NCBI GenBank assembly: GCA_002633005.1
Contig: NMRA01000174.1
Location: 62,001-126,000, forward strand
Direction: 5' to 3'
Source: Phoronis australis
Lineage: Eukaryota > Phoronida > Phoronidae
DNA: 64,000 nucleotides
The notes below the pieces were generated by a model. That model did no database searches. It was not told where the DNA came from and was given only the letters and a program-made list of their open reading frames with translations. Made by a program: the position numbers and the translations under genes. Shown one piece after another: positions 1 to 12,800 of this stretch (position 1 is the stretch's first letter; every line of letters begins with the position of its first letter).

Positions 1-2221
1 TTCTACTTAAGTTACAAAGAAGAATGTTCATTAAGACCATCAGTGACTCAAGAAACTGCTTCAAAGTTAACTGGAATTGACCATCCTCAAGGACATACCT
101 TAGCAGTCGCTCAGTCGGCCAAGGCAACTAAATGTCGAACCAGGTGCCAAAATTTCGCCTAGGTGACGACCTAGCTTCATAATGAGCAATAATTAGTTTC
201 TAAACATTCATGAAATGAGATTGACATTTAGAAGTGAAGTAACTCAAAGTTCTGCGCGATCGAGTATTATAATTGCGATAAACATGTTTAATGTCTTTTC
301 GACAGATGGAGCGCCGTGGGAATACCGCAACCATATTTGGGCAAAGCCAGTATTTCCTGTTTATGTCTAACAACATCCTGGCAATTTCAAAGTCAATTTT
401 AGATTTAAACGCATTTTCTGACAATTACCATATAATGCAGCCTCATGAACAGAAATAACAAATACATTTGCATCGAGGCCAATTAAAACACATCAGGGTC
501 AATCAAAAACATCTCACTGCTTTTCAGAGCTTGAGAGACAAAGTTGACAAAGCGTTTTGTAGCCAGTGTTTCAGACCCTCGGAAGGGCGAACACTACAAA
601 CAAACAGAACGCAAATATCACGAGCATTATGAAGAAAACACAAGAAGCCCGTTCAATCATTTCAAAACGCTTGGACAGTGAACAGGTCGTGGGCTAACCG
701 ACAAGGAACACAGCAAGAAATGCACTAATTTTTCATTAAAAATAATTTTAGACCTGCACGCCATATCATAGCAGTCCAAAAATATGAGACAGCAGAGACA
801 CTACGAAAGTTTTTTTCTGTCACAGTCTACACGACAATGATCTGTTAGTGTGTTCAAAAAAATCTTTCCACTGAAATTGCAATTTCATTAGTTCACTGAC
901 ATGGAGTCTGACCTTTTAGTAAGCCTACGTACATAGATCGATGGTCATACCTAAAACAACGAACAACCGTACTTCGATGTCTGGTGTCCAGAAAGAGTGG
1001 CCTTGACAAAAGCGATAAGTTTTAGCTTTTCCATAGACTTGGAGACGTGGAACTTATTGGTTTGAATTTTCAGTCATTTCCCAGCCTAATCATCTGGCTT
1101 GATGTCAATACGTTGACAGCGAGTTTTAAATTAATTTGACGTTTTCTTGGTAAGAGGTGGTGTGTAGATGGAGATTTTGGTATCACTAGAAAGAGCAGAA
1201 AATGTTTTTATCATTTCATTTATTTTTGGTAAAATTCTATTGCAGGAAACTGAAATATTTGACTGAAAGCGTGACCATCTTTCATTTTTATGAGTGCGGC
1301 CACGGTGGGCTTACCTCGAGTTAAGTACGACACCAAGACTGGCATTTGTGCTGCTTCCATTCTTTGGAAATGATTTTGGTATTTTTTTGTCAAGATTAAG
1401 GACATATCTATACACTTCATTGATTTCATTAGAATTCTATTGTTTTTCCTTAAAAGGATTATTGTATCTTGATGATTGACTGACATCACGATGGCGAATC
1501 AGGATTGAAGCCGGATGCAGGATATGCACGGCACATTTTATGTATTTTGTACTACGGTACTACCACTTTAAACTACTTTACAACCATTTTGTACCACGGT
1601 AATACCATTTTTGAAAATGAAGAATTTTGCAGTATTGGCAAGACCAGATTAGTATATCATGAATTCAACAACCTTTGTTTACATTGATACGTTTCTACAA
1701 GAAAATTAAATTTTTTGAAAGAATGACTCTGTTCATCGCATGGTTCCTGTAAACTTACTTTTATGTTTTACATTTCCTTTTACAAATCCTCTTTTCTTTA
1801 TGTTTGTTGGAAATTACATACTTTTTAAATACAAACATTGATTGAGGTATGTACTTACATTTAAGGTCCCATTCCACCTGTTCATTATGTTGGGCGTTCA
1901 TGTGATTGTCGCAAATGTCCTTTGAAAAATCTAGGACCCTAATTTTTAGTCTGGGCTTCTAAGATTTGAAAGCTAGTGGCCCAGTTGGCGACTAGGCAGA
2001 TTTAGTTAAGTTATTTCCCTGAATCTAAAAACTACAAATTCAGAGTTGAATTCGAAAATGGCGCATGTACGCATTGCCTGTGAAACTTGAGTTAGTAACA
2101 GAAATGGAATCCTATCAGAGTGAGGAATATTATGATCACCAACCATTGTGAGAGTAAAATACACAAGAATTTGATTTTCGTTTTTAGCCAGGCGAAAAAC
2201 AGCTTTAAAACATAAAGTTAC
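1..2221 (-). other. DESI2 intron 2, left end outside the window
   Basis: No open stretch here matches the next expected DESI2 segment (the family's YGGHPYPFSGIFE-like region), so the intron exceeds 2.2 kb. I see no other gene and no clear repeat structure. Confidence 0.6.
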
Positions 2222-2294
2222 CTGTGCCATAGACTTGAATGCCTGAGTGGAAGACACCAATGCCCAGTTTGTCTGTATATTCGTTGATCCAGTA
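2222..2294 (-). CDS. DESI2: DESI2 coding exon 2 (catalytic His)
   Basis: Enters in phase 0 after TTTACAG and encodes [20 protein letters not shown] followed by VYGT, leaving in phase 1 at GTAACT. It contains the conserved catalytic-dyad His of the PPPDE family. Confidence 0.9.
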
Positions 2295-5200
2295 CTGTAA
2301 AGGAAAACAGAGGAGTATGTACATATTGAAATAAGCGTTGATATGCACCCACCGTGTGCATCGGATATACCACAGATAAAAGAAATGATTACGATTTTTT
2401 AAACCTTCCCACTGCAATGTTAGTAAACTTATATCGCTGATGCCGCAAAATATCACAGGCACGTACCAATAGTTAACTCTGTCATGTAGAGACAGCGCAC
2501 CCCCGTAATGTCCGACAGCATCGGTACAAAAAACGGAAACCAGCAAGTCGGTGAACTGTCATATATGGAATACAAGTATACTAATAAAGAACAGGATGTC
2601 AACAATTGCTAATAGTTAACTCTGACACGCAGAGACAAAGCAATGAGAATGGATGTAAATGTGAATCCACAAGAGTGACGAAAGCACGCCTTAACAGCAT
2701 CAGAATTCACCCACTAATGACCCATCGATCTGCACGAGCATCTCATGTAATCTCGAAGCGAAGTCAGCAGTGAGTTAGAACTTAAAATAGCCTCTACGGG
2801 ATACATAGCAAGTCACCAATGCTCTCCTCAATAAAAACACACTTGCCAAGCCCGTAAAGAATTAAAACTGGTACTGGGGACACAGTGGTAGTCAGATATG
2901 TCCAAACGTCGTCATCTGTTGTCACGTTCATAGAAATACACTTGCCAAATTTCCCAAAGATCAGGGGAAAACAGCTGTGTTTGCAAAAAAAGCAAACTGC
3001 CACTAGGGGGTACCACAGTAGTCAAACTGTCCAAAAATCATTAACAATGCTCTTCCCACTAACAACACATTTACCAATTTTCATTACGATTCTTAGGGTG
3101 CTTTGGCCGATAGGGAGATGGACGCCAAAAACAGACTAAAACATAAAAAATGGCCACTAGGAGGCGTACCTTATGCCAAATCCATCCGAAAATTAAAATG
3201 TGTCACCACTCCTATTTCCATTAGGAACATATCTGTAAAATTTCATAACCACCCTTACATTGGTTTGGCCTATAGAAGGTCAGACGACAAAAACCAGACT
3301 CGAAAACTGTAAAAATGAACACTAAGGTGGGTAAAATAAGTCGAATCCATCGAAAATGTGAAGGTGGCGTAATCTTCCTAATAGATACTTATTTGCCAAA
3401 TTTCATGAAAATCTGTTGAGAAACACCAAAGATATAGAGGCAAACTTAAAAAAATAAAATTGTCAATTGGGGGCACACCGCTAGTCAAGATTCGTCATGC
3501 CATTTCATTCATGAGAGGAACATATCTTCCAAGATTTCATGAACATACATCAAGGGCTTTTGGAGATACAGCAGCGGACAGCGGACGAACAGCGGACAGA
3601 CGGCGGATGGACGGCAGACGGGCACATGCCAGACAGACAGAGATGACAGCATAATGTACCAACATATAAATATGTGGGTGCATAAAAATCCTTGTGGTTT
3701 AAATATGCCAAGGACTCCAGACTCAATTACTAGTGATCTTGAAACCTACCAAGTCCCAGAGAGTGTTAAAATGGGATTAGTGTTGTACCCCTGGATTTTG
3801 AAATCCCAGAAATATTACAGGAAAAAAATACATGGGAGTAATATGGTAATACCACAAATGGTGGGGTCCCCAAAGGATTCATGAATACCAGAAAGTTATG
3901 TCACCCCTATTGGCAGACACTAACACTACAAAGTCAGTGCAGTACACTGTATGCGCATGCACCAGTTGTTTTATGATACAGACAACTACTGGAATTTGAA
4001 CTGAATCTACAAACTACGAAGGTCGTGAACGTTTTTTTCCGGTATAATCCAGAGAAATTAGGTGGAACTCAGAACTCCGGCAAATTCGTGTCCTGATGCA
4101 AAATTTTTTCCAAGTAAAAATTTGCTTCAAAAGTACAAAGGGTTATTTCACATGGGAACTGCACTAAAATCACAGTCCAACTAATTTAAATCAATGACTG
4201 TAACATTAAGTACACTTTCATTGGAAAAAGATGACTGTTACATCCTGTGACAAAGCAATGGTGTGAGAAAAGGTAAATACAAAAACAAGCACAGGAAAAT
4301 CTCATCAATCACATTATGGCAAACAGGTGAAATTTTATTATCTCATTTTGTCATAAACGACACACAGTACCAGAATGATGCTTTGCAGGTTCTGCATCAT
4401 AGCAACAGAAAATAGTGAAAAATTGTCGGCATCCACGACAATGCAAGAAGGCCTTGAAGAAGGAAAAAATGCAATTTTGGAAATTAGTTTTGTCTAACAT
4501 TGGTGATATTTTATAATAAATGAAGTGTGAAATGGCAGTCATTTACCCTATACTAAAGCATCAATCACAGAACATAGTCAAAATGTAATGACTTGCTCAT
4601 AAATACAGTCAGAATATGAGCAGAACAGTTTGAAACGGGTAACAAATTTTAATACGCTGTACTTAAGCTAAGAAAGTTGTCACTGCCACAGCAATGCAAA
4701 GCACAAAACAGTGCCATCTTTTAAAACCAGTGTTAGAGTTCATGTTACGGCGTGGAACTCTTTGTTTTGTTTTGTTTTTCATATGACAAGGATAAAAGAA
4801 TGGACTAGAGTTCACTATTGGCTTTTACAGAAAGATTCGCAGTTGCTAACTTTGAATATTTTACAGTTTGAATTTTGTGATTTGCTCGACCTTATTAGTA
4901 CGGTGTGGGTCATTAATATGAAGTACCACATAGTACACAATTTACTCATAAGTAAAAATTCAAGGATAGGCACATAAACAATTATGACATTATGGTACTT
5001 TAATTCAAATGTTGCCAAAGAATAACAATGCTGTATTTTTGAAACTCTAATGTCAATCATTCCATTGAAGATCAATATTGTGTCATACTCACAACCTTGA
5101 AGGTGCAGAAATAATAAAAATAAAGCAAGCAATAAACACTTACAGTAATATGAAAAAATTCAACTTTCTGGGAATTAAGAAAATTTCAATATGAATTTGT

Positions 5201-5942
5201 TCAGAGGTAAAATTACCAAACAGATATCTATTTTATAAAATGCCCAGCATTCAAAACAAACCAAACCTCATTCTTTCATTATCTTGGCAACTTGGAATGT
5301 GAGAAATGTTGATCAGTCAGCATACCTTAAAACAAACACTTGGAGTATAGAAGGAAAAAGTGTGATTGTTAACAAGTAAAACACTTGATATAAGAGCCAT
5401 TTCAAAGCATCAGTGCTTACTCATAACATTAGCAAACCTTAGTTATACAAATACGACTACAGAATTACTTAAAAACATTTTCTTTCAGTTTATGCCTGCA
5501 TTTTGAGGTCAAACAATTATTCTCTCAGCCCTTGATGGATTAACATAATATTCAACATTCAAGTATTTACATTCAAGGCTGAAAGCTATAGTGATGAATA
5601 CAAGCAAACAAAATAGCAACTCATCAGATCAGCTAAGAAACTTTTCTTCTTTGATTTTTTTGAAATTGCAACTGACAGTTTGAACATTTTGACACAAACT
5701 TTATTTACTGATTTGAATCTTTTAGAGAAACATGATTGAGCACTGACAGGTTGTTAAGCAAAAAGTCCTTGTTAATTAGTGTTAACAGCTTTGTATTCTG
5801 AAAAAAATATGACACTCAGTGAAACAGCACTTGTGCTAATGTTTCACTGTTACAACCCACTGACTTTTAAATAAAGATTATTACTACTAGCAACCCAACT
5901 CACCATATCATAAACGTTGACAATCACTGGTTCTGAAGCCAT
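2222..5942 (-). CDS. DESI2: DESI2-like deSUMOylating isopeptidase (PPPDE family), first two coding exons, partial
   Basis: Two minus-strand exons are visible: 5904-5942 (ATG to a GTGAGT donor, 13 codons) and 2222-2294 (acceptor TTTACAG, donor GTAACT, leaving in phase 1). Joined in phase 0 they give an N-terminus [13 protein letters not shown] followed by [20 protein letters not shown] and VYGT. This closely follows the start of vertebrate DESI2/PPPDE1 (NVYDMYW, then [13 protein letters not shown]). PPPDE proteins are papain-fold cysteine isopeptidases acting on SUMO or ubiquitin conjugates; the His in VFHSG is the family's conserved catalytic His. The catalytic Cys exon (family motif KNCNHFS) is not in the window, so the gene runs off the left edge. 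DESI1 is the main alternative, but the spacing and the NVYDMYW run favour DESI2. The start codon is the first in the exon and is followed by GCT. Confidence 0.88.
2295..5903 (-). other. DESI2 intron 1
   Basis: A 3.6-kb intron. Its first part holds the degenerate tandem array described separately at 2790-3660. The remainder is AT-rich and has no recognisable exon, RNA gene or inverted repeat. Confidence 0.65.
2790..3660 (+). repeat. Degenerate tandem array of about 150-bp units with a CCACTAGGNGGC core
   Basis: About five or six diverged units can be aligned by eye. Each has a G-rich block (CCACTAGGGGGTA at 3000, CCACTAGGAGGCG at 3154, degenerate versions near 2868, 3318 and 3459), then a run like TAGTCAAACTGTCC, then a block like TACCAAATTTCATGA. 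The array ends in a GGACAGCGGACGAACAGCGG-type tract near 3570-3640 and then AATGTACCAACATATAAATA. A shorter relative lies at 41060-41400. Confidence 0.6.
5904..5942 (-). CDS. DESI2: DESI2 coding exon 1
   Basis: Thirteen codons, [13 protein letters not shown], ending in a GTGAGT donor in phase 0. The NVYDM run marks the first beta strand of the PPPDE fold. Confidence 0.88.
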
Positions 5943-6753
5943 TCTGGAAAGGCACTCAGGATGTTCACCAAACAGGTAGGTAACCTTTACGAAATAAAAC
6001 GTCCAGGAAATTAAACTATTGTCGCTTTTATGATAAACTTAATACTTTCCGATCCGGGCCCGCAGTTGCTGATGAACACAAAGTCAGCACGCACACGCTG
6101 CCTCTGGACAGTAGCCAACACACTGGACACTGGACAGTTGCTCACTGAGTCGGACGATAAAATTTAACATAACAAAGGTCTTTCAAAAGAAGAAACTCGT
6201 TCATTGTAGCCTAATTAAGTTTAAATTGACAGCCGAGATACAAACCAATACTAGAATCGAGTTTCAATCGAACATACTATCGAATGGTGGAAATATAAAA
6301 TTAAAACATGACAAACGGTGACCGAAGAAAATATCCCTGTTGTGTTGAACGTCAGCATACTTCCTCCCTTTCTTTGATGACGTATATGGCAACTTTTGCT
6401 ATGTCATTTCGCGGCAAATTTCCATTCAAAATTGCCTGGGAAAATAGTAGGAAATATTAAGATATCGCAAATTTTCTCAGTTACATTTTATTAAAATATT
6501 GCAAGTCTTCTCAGTTGCCTTTTGTTGCTTTTTGTCAGAGTCTGGTTAGTTGTTTTAATGGAGCTATTAGACTATCTTAGAGTCTTGTATCAAAACGAGA
6601 ACTCAGCCAACTGTCAGTGTCAGCTGAGGTAGGTAAGTGGGTCAGCGGGGTCGCCAGGGTCAACGACAACTGATCAACAACTCAGCCAGAAAACTAAAAG
6701 CTGTTGATTTTTTACATTAATTTCCGTCGAGTCCCGAGATCGAACACGTCAAT
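5943..6753. promoter_or_regulatory. Probable bidirectional promoter between DESI2 and BCKDHA
   Basis: The two start codons point away from each other and are 811 bp apart, so both transcription starts and 5' leaders must lie in this gap unless there are untranslated upstream exons. A CRE-like TGATGACGTAT sits near 6377 and an E2F-like TTTCGCGGCAAA near 6407. Those motif readings are by eye only. No TATA box is obvious at a sensible distance from either start. Confidence 0.55.
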
Positions 6754-6828
6754 ATGAGCTCACTGTTTCTTCCTGCCGTAGTAAGCAAAGTGTGCAGTAC
6801 TTTGAAACCTTTTAAAAACGTTTTCAAG
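6754..6828 (+). CDS. BCKDHA: BCKDHA exon 1, mitochondrial presequence
   Basis: Encodes 25 residues beginning [16 protein letters not shown], rich in Ser, Lys and Val with no Asp or Glu. Ends AAG at a GTAAGA donor in phase 0. It is the only upstream ATG-containing open stretch that joins in frame to exon 2, which decides the start. Confidence is lower than for the conserved exons because presequences are not conserved. Confidence 0.8.
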
Positions 6829-9800
6829 GTAAGACTTTCCACCGACACCTAACACTCCTAACAGACAGTCGTAACACTTTGTCAAAATGTCCACCAAGGT
6901 TCAAGGTCAAAACGTTTATTGCATGGTATACACATGGAATGCATAACAGAGTCTTGATAATACATCTTGCGACGAGTAGGAGGAGCCTGGAAGTGAAAGT
7001 TCCAAACATGTCTCCCCCTTCTAACTAAGCAGAATATCAGTGTTCTTTGCAAATAACTAATAACAGCGTTCATAACAAGTGTACTAGTGTTGATGCTGGG
7101 ACTAATAATACCAGGGCCCGGTCTCTAATCTTTGTACTCGAAACGAACTCGAAACTATTTTTGGCAATTTCTCTGATCCTTTTGTGCGAACTTAAGATAA
7201 TTGGTTATTAGACTGTGCTCGAATACATTACAGTTCATGCATAGGAGTTTCTAGTTCAAGGTTGCCCTTGAAGACCCTTATATTCGTGCTACAAACTCGA
7301 GTAAAAACTCGAAATTTCGAGTTCAAACTCGAACCTATTGCTTTAATATTGGGTTTACAAACTGTGAACTAAGGGCAATAAATTATCTAAGTAAGTTATT
7401 GTGTACTCGAGCATAGAATAATAGACACTTATCTTGAGTTCGCCCCGGCCAAAAGTAGAGTAGAAAATGCCAAACCTAATTTCGAGTTCCATTTCGAGTA
7501 AAAAGATTGGAGACCGGGCCCAGATGTATATTAATACAGTTTCAAACTAATAAGTATATTTTATACTAACACTGTAACTGCGATTCTAATTAATATATAC
7601 TCCATAGCTTTTGCTTTATTTAAATAAACCAACAGCTAAGGGATGGTAAAATGCTAAACTGAATTTCCGTTGAAAAGGAAATAAGTTGGAGCTACATTTT
7701 CTCACTCAGATGGTGGAATGATTTGCAGGTGTACGGGCAAAATGCTGAACATGAAAGGTGAAGAGAGGCAGATCAAGTTACTGTTTCTATTATCTTGAGA
7801 TATACTGTAAATTATGTGGAAGCTAAAATGTTAAAAGCTTAGCATAATCTGACCTGTCAATCATGAATTAGGTAAAGATGGTTATATATTTACCACAATT
7901 AAAGAAGTAGGACTAAAATTAGCCTAAATGGATGTGTCATGTTTAGGTTCTCTGGTTCGTATTGGGTTTTAATTAGGAAAAATTGTGAAAAATGGGGCAG
8001 ATTTTACTTGGACTTGAGACTTAGTCATTGAAGCTACGAAAACAGCGCCATGTAAGTTCAATGGTTAAAGGAGAATGCCACCACCAAAAAAACAATGTAC
8101 TTTGTATCAATTTAGATCGAATAGTTCCACTCGATAACAGCAAGTTCAGTTTTTTTACCTTACAGCAGACAGAAGTGCTGAAGTTAACTAATGACGTGAC
8201 AAGTTCTAACACAGTCTGCTCAGCACTGAGTTCACGAGATGCTTCCTTGAGTCAGCTTTTTTTTCATCATTTTACACCAATAAATCATCAACATTCGATG
8301 TAAATCCTTACAAATAAATACACTGAGTTTTTAAACAAATGAGTCATTTTATTTCGCTGTTAGAGATTTATAGAAATTTTGAACGTACCGTAGGTTACAA
8401 AATTCGCCAGGGTAGGCCAACTTACCGAGGCCGGTCGCGGAAGTTTGGAGTCTTTTCGGTGATAAATTAGAATTATTCTAATTATACAGGCACTGAAGAG
8501 AGCATAGGCGTGTGTTATAATTTTAGACTTGCGAATTTCACCTGTTTTAAACACAAAACGCTCGTAATTACCCAGTGGCTCAGAACACGATAGGTCCATC
8601 ACGGCCGGACTGGAGACATTACGAATGCAAACCAACCGGGTTAGTCAGCTGTGAAAGTTAAAAACTTAACTTCCAGTCATGAAAAGACGACTAGTGAACC
8701 AAAGAAATAATGTGTATGTGAATATTTTGGTGAATTTGTCGCGAAATTGCAAAGCTACTTACTTGTCGGGGGCTGTGAAGCCAAGTTCCCCTTCCACAGA
8801 ACCATACATCAAAAAGGTGTACAATAACAAGGGTTTGAATAATATATACGAGGTGATGTGGATGTGGACAAATTAAGACGGTAACAAAAATTAATTAAAT
8901 CGGGTGGCATTCCCCTTTAATAGTTTCAGCCTGTAGTTATGTCTATTTCAACTCTTCATGCCAAAATCTAAACAATAGGGACCAGTAATATTTTGTATCT
9001 CGGAGCAACCATAATTTAACATGACCTTTAAACAGAGTTCAACATTTTATTGCAATTTGAAGTCGCATTTTATGCTTGCTGATGAATAATACATTGAGCT
9101 CTACTTTCAGCTATTCTGCACAAGTTCCATGCGACTAGATTCTGCCCCAATAAACTTCAAAGAAAAACCTCACTTTCCAGGAAGTCCACGATCAGACTGG
9201 ACCACAGAGCTTGTCGTCCGCATGCCAGAAGAATATCCTGGTATTCCTGTCTTCCGATTGATGGGACAAGATGGTGTTGTTCAGGATATGTCAGCGATTG
9301 AACATGTAGGCCTACGAATTTTGTTAATTGATATTTGCGCATGGCTATTTTCCAAACAAATAAGTTGTTGCATATAGTTTCTTATTGTTGCTTATTGCTA
9401 ATATTGATCACATGTTCCTGTCTTCATCAGTTGAAATTTCTAAGATAAAAAAGCATCTCTGAGCACCTAGATTTGTTTGGTACGTGTATTGATCTTAATC
9501 TTTTTCACAGTAAAAGTCAAAATTAATAAGACAAAATTCCTCTTGCTTGCACTCCATCATGATGGGTAATTTTGCTCGTACTCAGCTGTTGTGACAGAGA
9601 ATTCTGGGTAATTTTGCTCATACTCAGCTGTTGTGGCAGTGAATTCTGGGTAATTTTGCTCATACTCAGCTGTTGTGACAGAGAATTCTGGGTAATTTTG
9701 CTCGTACTCAGCTGTTGTGACAGAGAATTCTGGGTAATTTTGCTCATACTCAGCTGTTGTGACAGAGAATTCTGGGTAATTTTGTNATATTGATCACATG

Positions 9801-12800
9801 TTCCTGTCTTCATCAGTTGAAATTTCTAAGATAAAAAAGCATCTCTGAGCACCTTGATTTGTTTGGTACGTGTATTGATGTTAATCTTTTTCACAGTAAA
9901 AGTCGAAACTAATAAGACAAAATTCCTCTTGCTTGCACTCCATCATGATGGGTAATTTTGCTCATACTCAGCTGTTGTGACAGAGAATTCTGGGTAATTT
10001 TGTCTTACCATTGTTGGTGTTTACTGTATCGTTAGATTGAACAAGATGAAATTCTAAAGTGGTATCGTACCATGGTACTCCTCGACGTGTACGACAAAAT
10101 CTTGAACGAATCTCAGAGGCAAGGCCGTATTTCATTTTATATGACATCCTATGGGGAAGAGGCTGCCTGTATTGGAACTGCTGCGGGATTACATCCTGAT
10201 GATCTTGTCTTTGGCCAGTATCGAGAAACAGGTGTCTAGTACTTGTTGTTCTTAAGCAAAACAGAAAAAATCTACAGTTTGGAACAGTGACAAATATTTT
10301 GATCAAGTTGAGAACTTGTACCAGAGTTTAGAAATAGATAATGTTGGCCATCCCTAACTCAAGGAATTAGGAAATGACGAGAAGTAATTCGTCTCAAAAT
10401 TGCAAACTATGGGACACATAGAAACGCTGATTTCATGAATTGCCAAACATGTTTTCAGAATGTTGATTCTTCAAGACACAGTGTCTAATATTTAAGAAGT
10501 ATGCCCATGTCCCAGTATTCAGAATGGAGATAATTCAACTTCTGCTTGAATTTCAGTGTGTAACTTTTTGAGAGTGTCTGTGGCCAAACTGGAGAATTTT
10601 TACTGTAATACTGTCCTCCCATTTACCAAAATCAGGATGTGACGGGCAGTTTGTGTAATGGAATCAGCCATTCCAGGAAAGTCTAATTCAGTGGTCTGCG
10701 ATGAATGTTGACCTTTCATCTTGTCATGTGCTCATCTTGATGTGGTTTTACTGTCATGGAAATCACATTTTAAATTTTTAGAATCCCTCATCACTACCAT
10801 ATGCCTGTATTTTGGACCACCTTTGCACCTGTATTTGAAGCTGCGCTTATATCGTTAATAGGTACATTCACCTGTACACGAACCATTTGAGTAAAACCTT
10901 GCTTGAAAGTAATGCTTTGTATATAGGTACATAGTACTAAATGTGCACATACTGTAAATTAAGCAACTCCTGCAGTAAAATACAAATATTTTTTGACATA
11001 TTGCTATACATTGCTTAGTTATTCTGATGATGTTGCTTTGAATCATAATCGACACTCGCTTCCTGATAAACGTGTGGGTTCATTTTGTTCTTGGATTTCT
11101 GCCGTACATACGATGAAAGCCCTCATTTATCTTTAACTTAATTACTGTGGTATTTTCAAGGAGTTTTAATGTACCGTGGCTTTAGTGTGGACCAGTTTAT
11201 TAAACACGACTTAGGTGTGCTTGGTGACTACAGTAAAGGGCGCAACTTGCCACCTGAATACGGATCGAAGCAACTGAATTTTGTGACTGTATCAGCACCT
11301 TTGGCTGTACAGATGCCTCAAGGTTTGTATGCAGGCTCAGTCACGCAGTCAAGTTTTAAAATAATTCTTCAAAAGGAAGAACTAGACCAGGTGGTGATTT
11401 GAAAAAAAAATATTACATTTCAAATTTGAAGGCATTCACAACAGTGCTAGAAAAAAACAAAATATTTGGCAAATATTTTTGTCCGAAATTGGTTAGATTT
11501 TATCGTAATGACATAACTGACAGTTCGACATCTCTGTATATTTAGCCAAATATCTACAAAACTATAGAATTTAACTAAAGTATACATTTTCTGAAAGTGG
11601 AATTTGATTTTTAACTTTAATTTAAACACTTTGTTGATAATTGACGCTTGTTACCATGTCTCTTTGGCAGAGGTAAATAGATAGCCAATCTATGGTATGC
11701 GGATTAACATAACCAAATTTGAGACAAGGTGAAAAAGATTCTGGTTGAAGCAGATATATTCAAAGTATCATGACCAAATTTGATTTGTTATATATATGTT
11801 CAAGCTGAAATCTCAAAAATTCTGTTACAGACTTCTACTGAAATCATTTCGTTTTTGTTTTATTAAAATTTTTATTTTTTCATCATGAAAATCATAAAAG
11901 TTCTATTTTGACAACCCCTCATACAAAAATGGAGCAGTTTAAAAATAATTCCAAACAGCATGTTTGAGAAAGTTGTATAAAAACATAATATCTGAAAGTT
12001 TCATGTGAATCTCATCAGCCGTTTCTGAGATACGACGTTCCAAAATTTGGCTTATTGCACCATTAAATGTTGTATTATCTAGCCCACATTATCACTGTCT
12101 GCTGGTGACCGACGTGTCGTATGATTTTATTGGCAGCTGCTGGAGCTGCGTATGCTTACAAGAGAGCGAACAAGAAGTTGTGCGTCGCTTGTTATTTCGG
12201 CGACGGTGCTGCATCAGAAGGGGACGCTCATGCGGCCTTCAACTTCGCCTCCACGCTAGACTGTCCTGTCATCTTTATCTGGTTAGTTTTCGTTTCACTT
12301 GTTTTTATGAGATTTGTATTGTTGGCATCAGTGGCGTTATACTCCCGCAGTGTGGGGTGACTTTACCCGATTTCAATGATTGGGAACTTGGGTTACAGTC
12401 ATGTCATTATCAGTTTGACAGTGATAGCCAGGGGAGAATGTTGGCAAACCAATGTTTTTGTAGTCCAGCTCTCTCATTGTCTACGTTCATCTGATAAGCT
12501 CATGTAATCCAGCAATTATGTTGTAAACGGCACACCTGATGCTAACCGATATTTATAAAATACTGTTTCCAAATGACGTTCAACAAATGTAGTGAAGAAA
12601 ATGTGTTTTGTATGAAATACCATCACCAAAAAACTTTGGAACGGAGAAAAACAGTTAACTTTCAGATAAATTAGACGTAACTTCCACCTGCTGAGTACTT
12701 TGTGTGACTGTAAGGTTCTGACCCACTGACTACCACAGCATTGAGTACCAGTACAATGGGCTTGTTTGTCAAGTTTAATCAAAAGTGATTCTAGATCAGA

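Larger units (their letters stand above)
6829..9110 (+). other. BCKDHA intron 1
   Basis: A 2.3-kb intron holding two inverted-repeat elements described separately (7112-7523 and 8069-8916). No exon is recognisable between them. Confidence 0.75.

Noticed and set aside
9523-9813. Open frames on both strands through the 42-bp repeat
   Set aside because: The unit length is a multiple of three and the frame runs through an N; it is a minisatellite.
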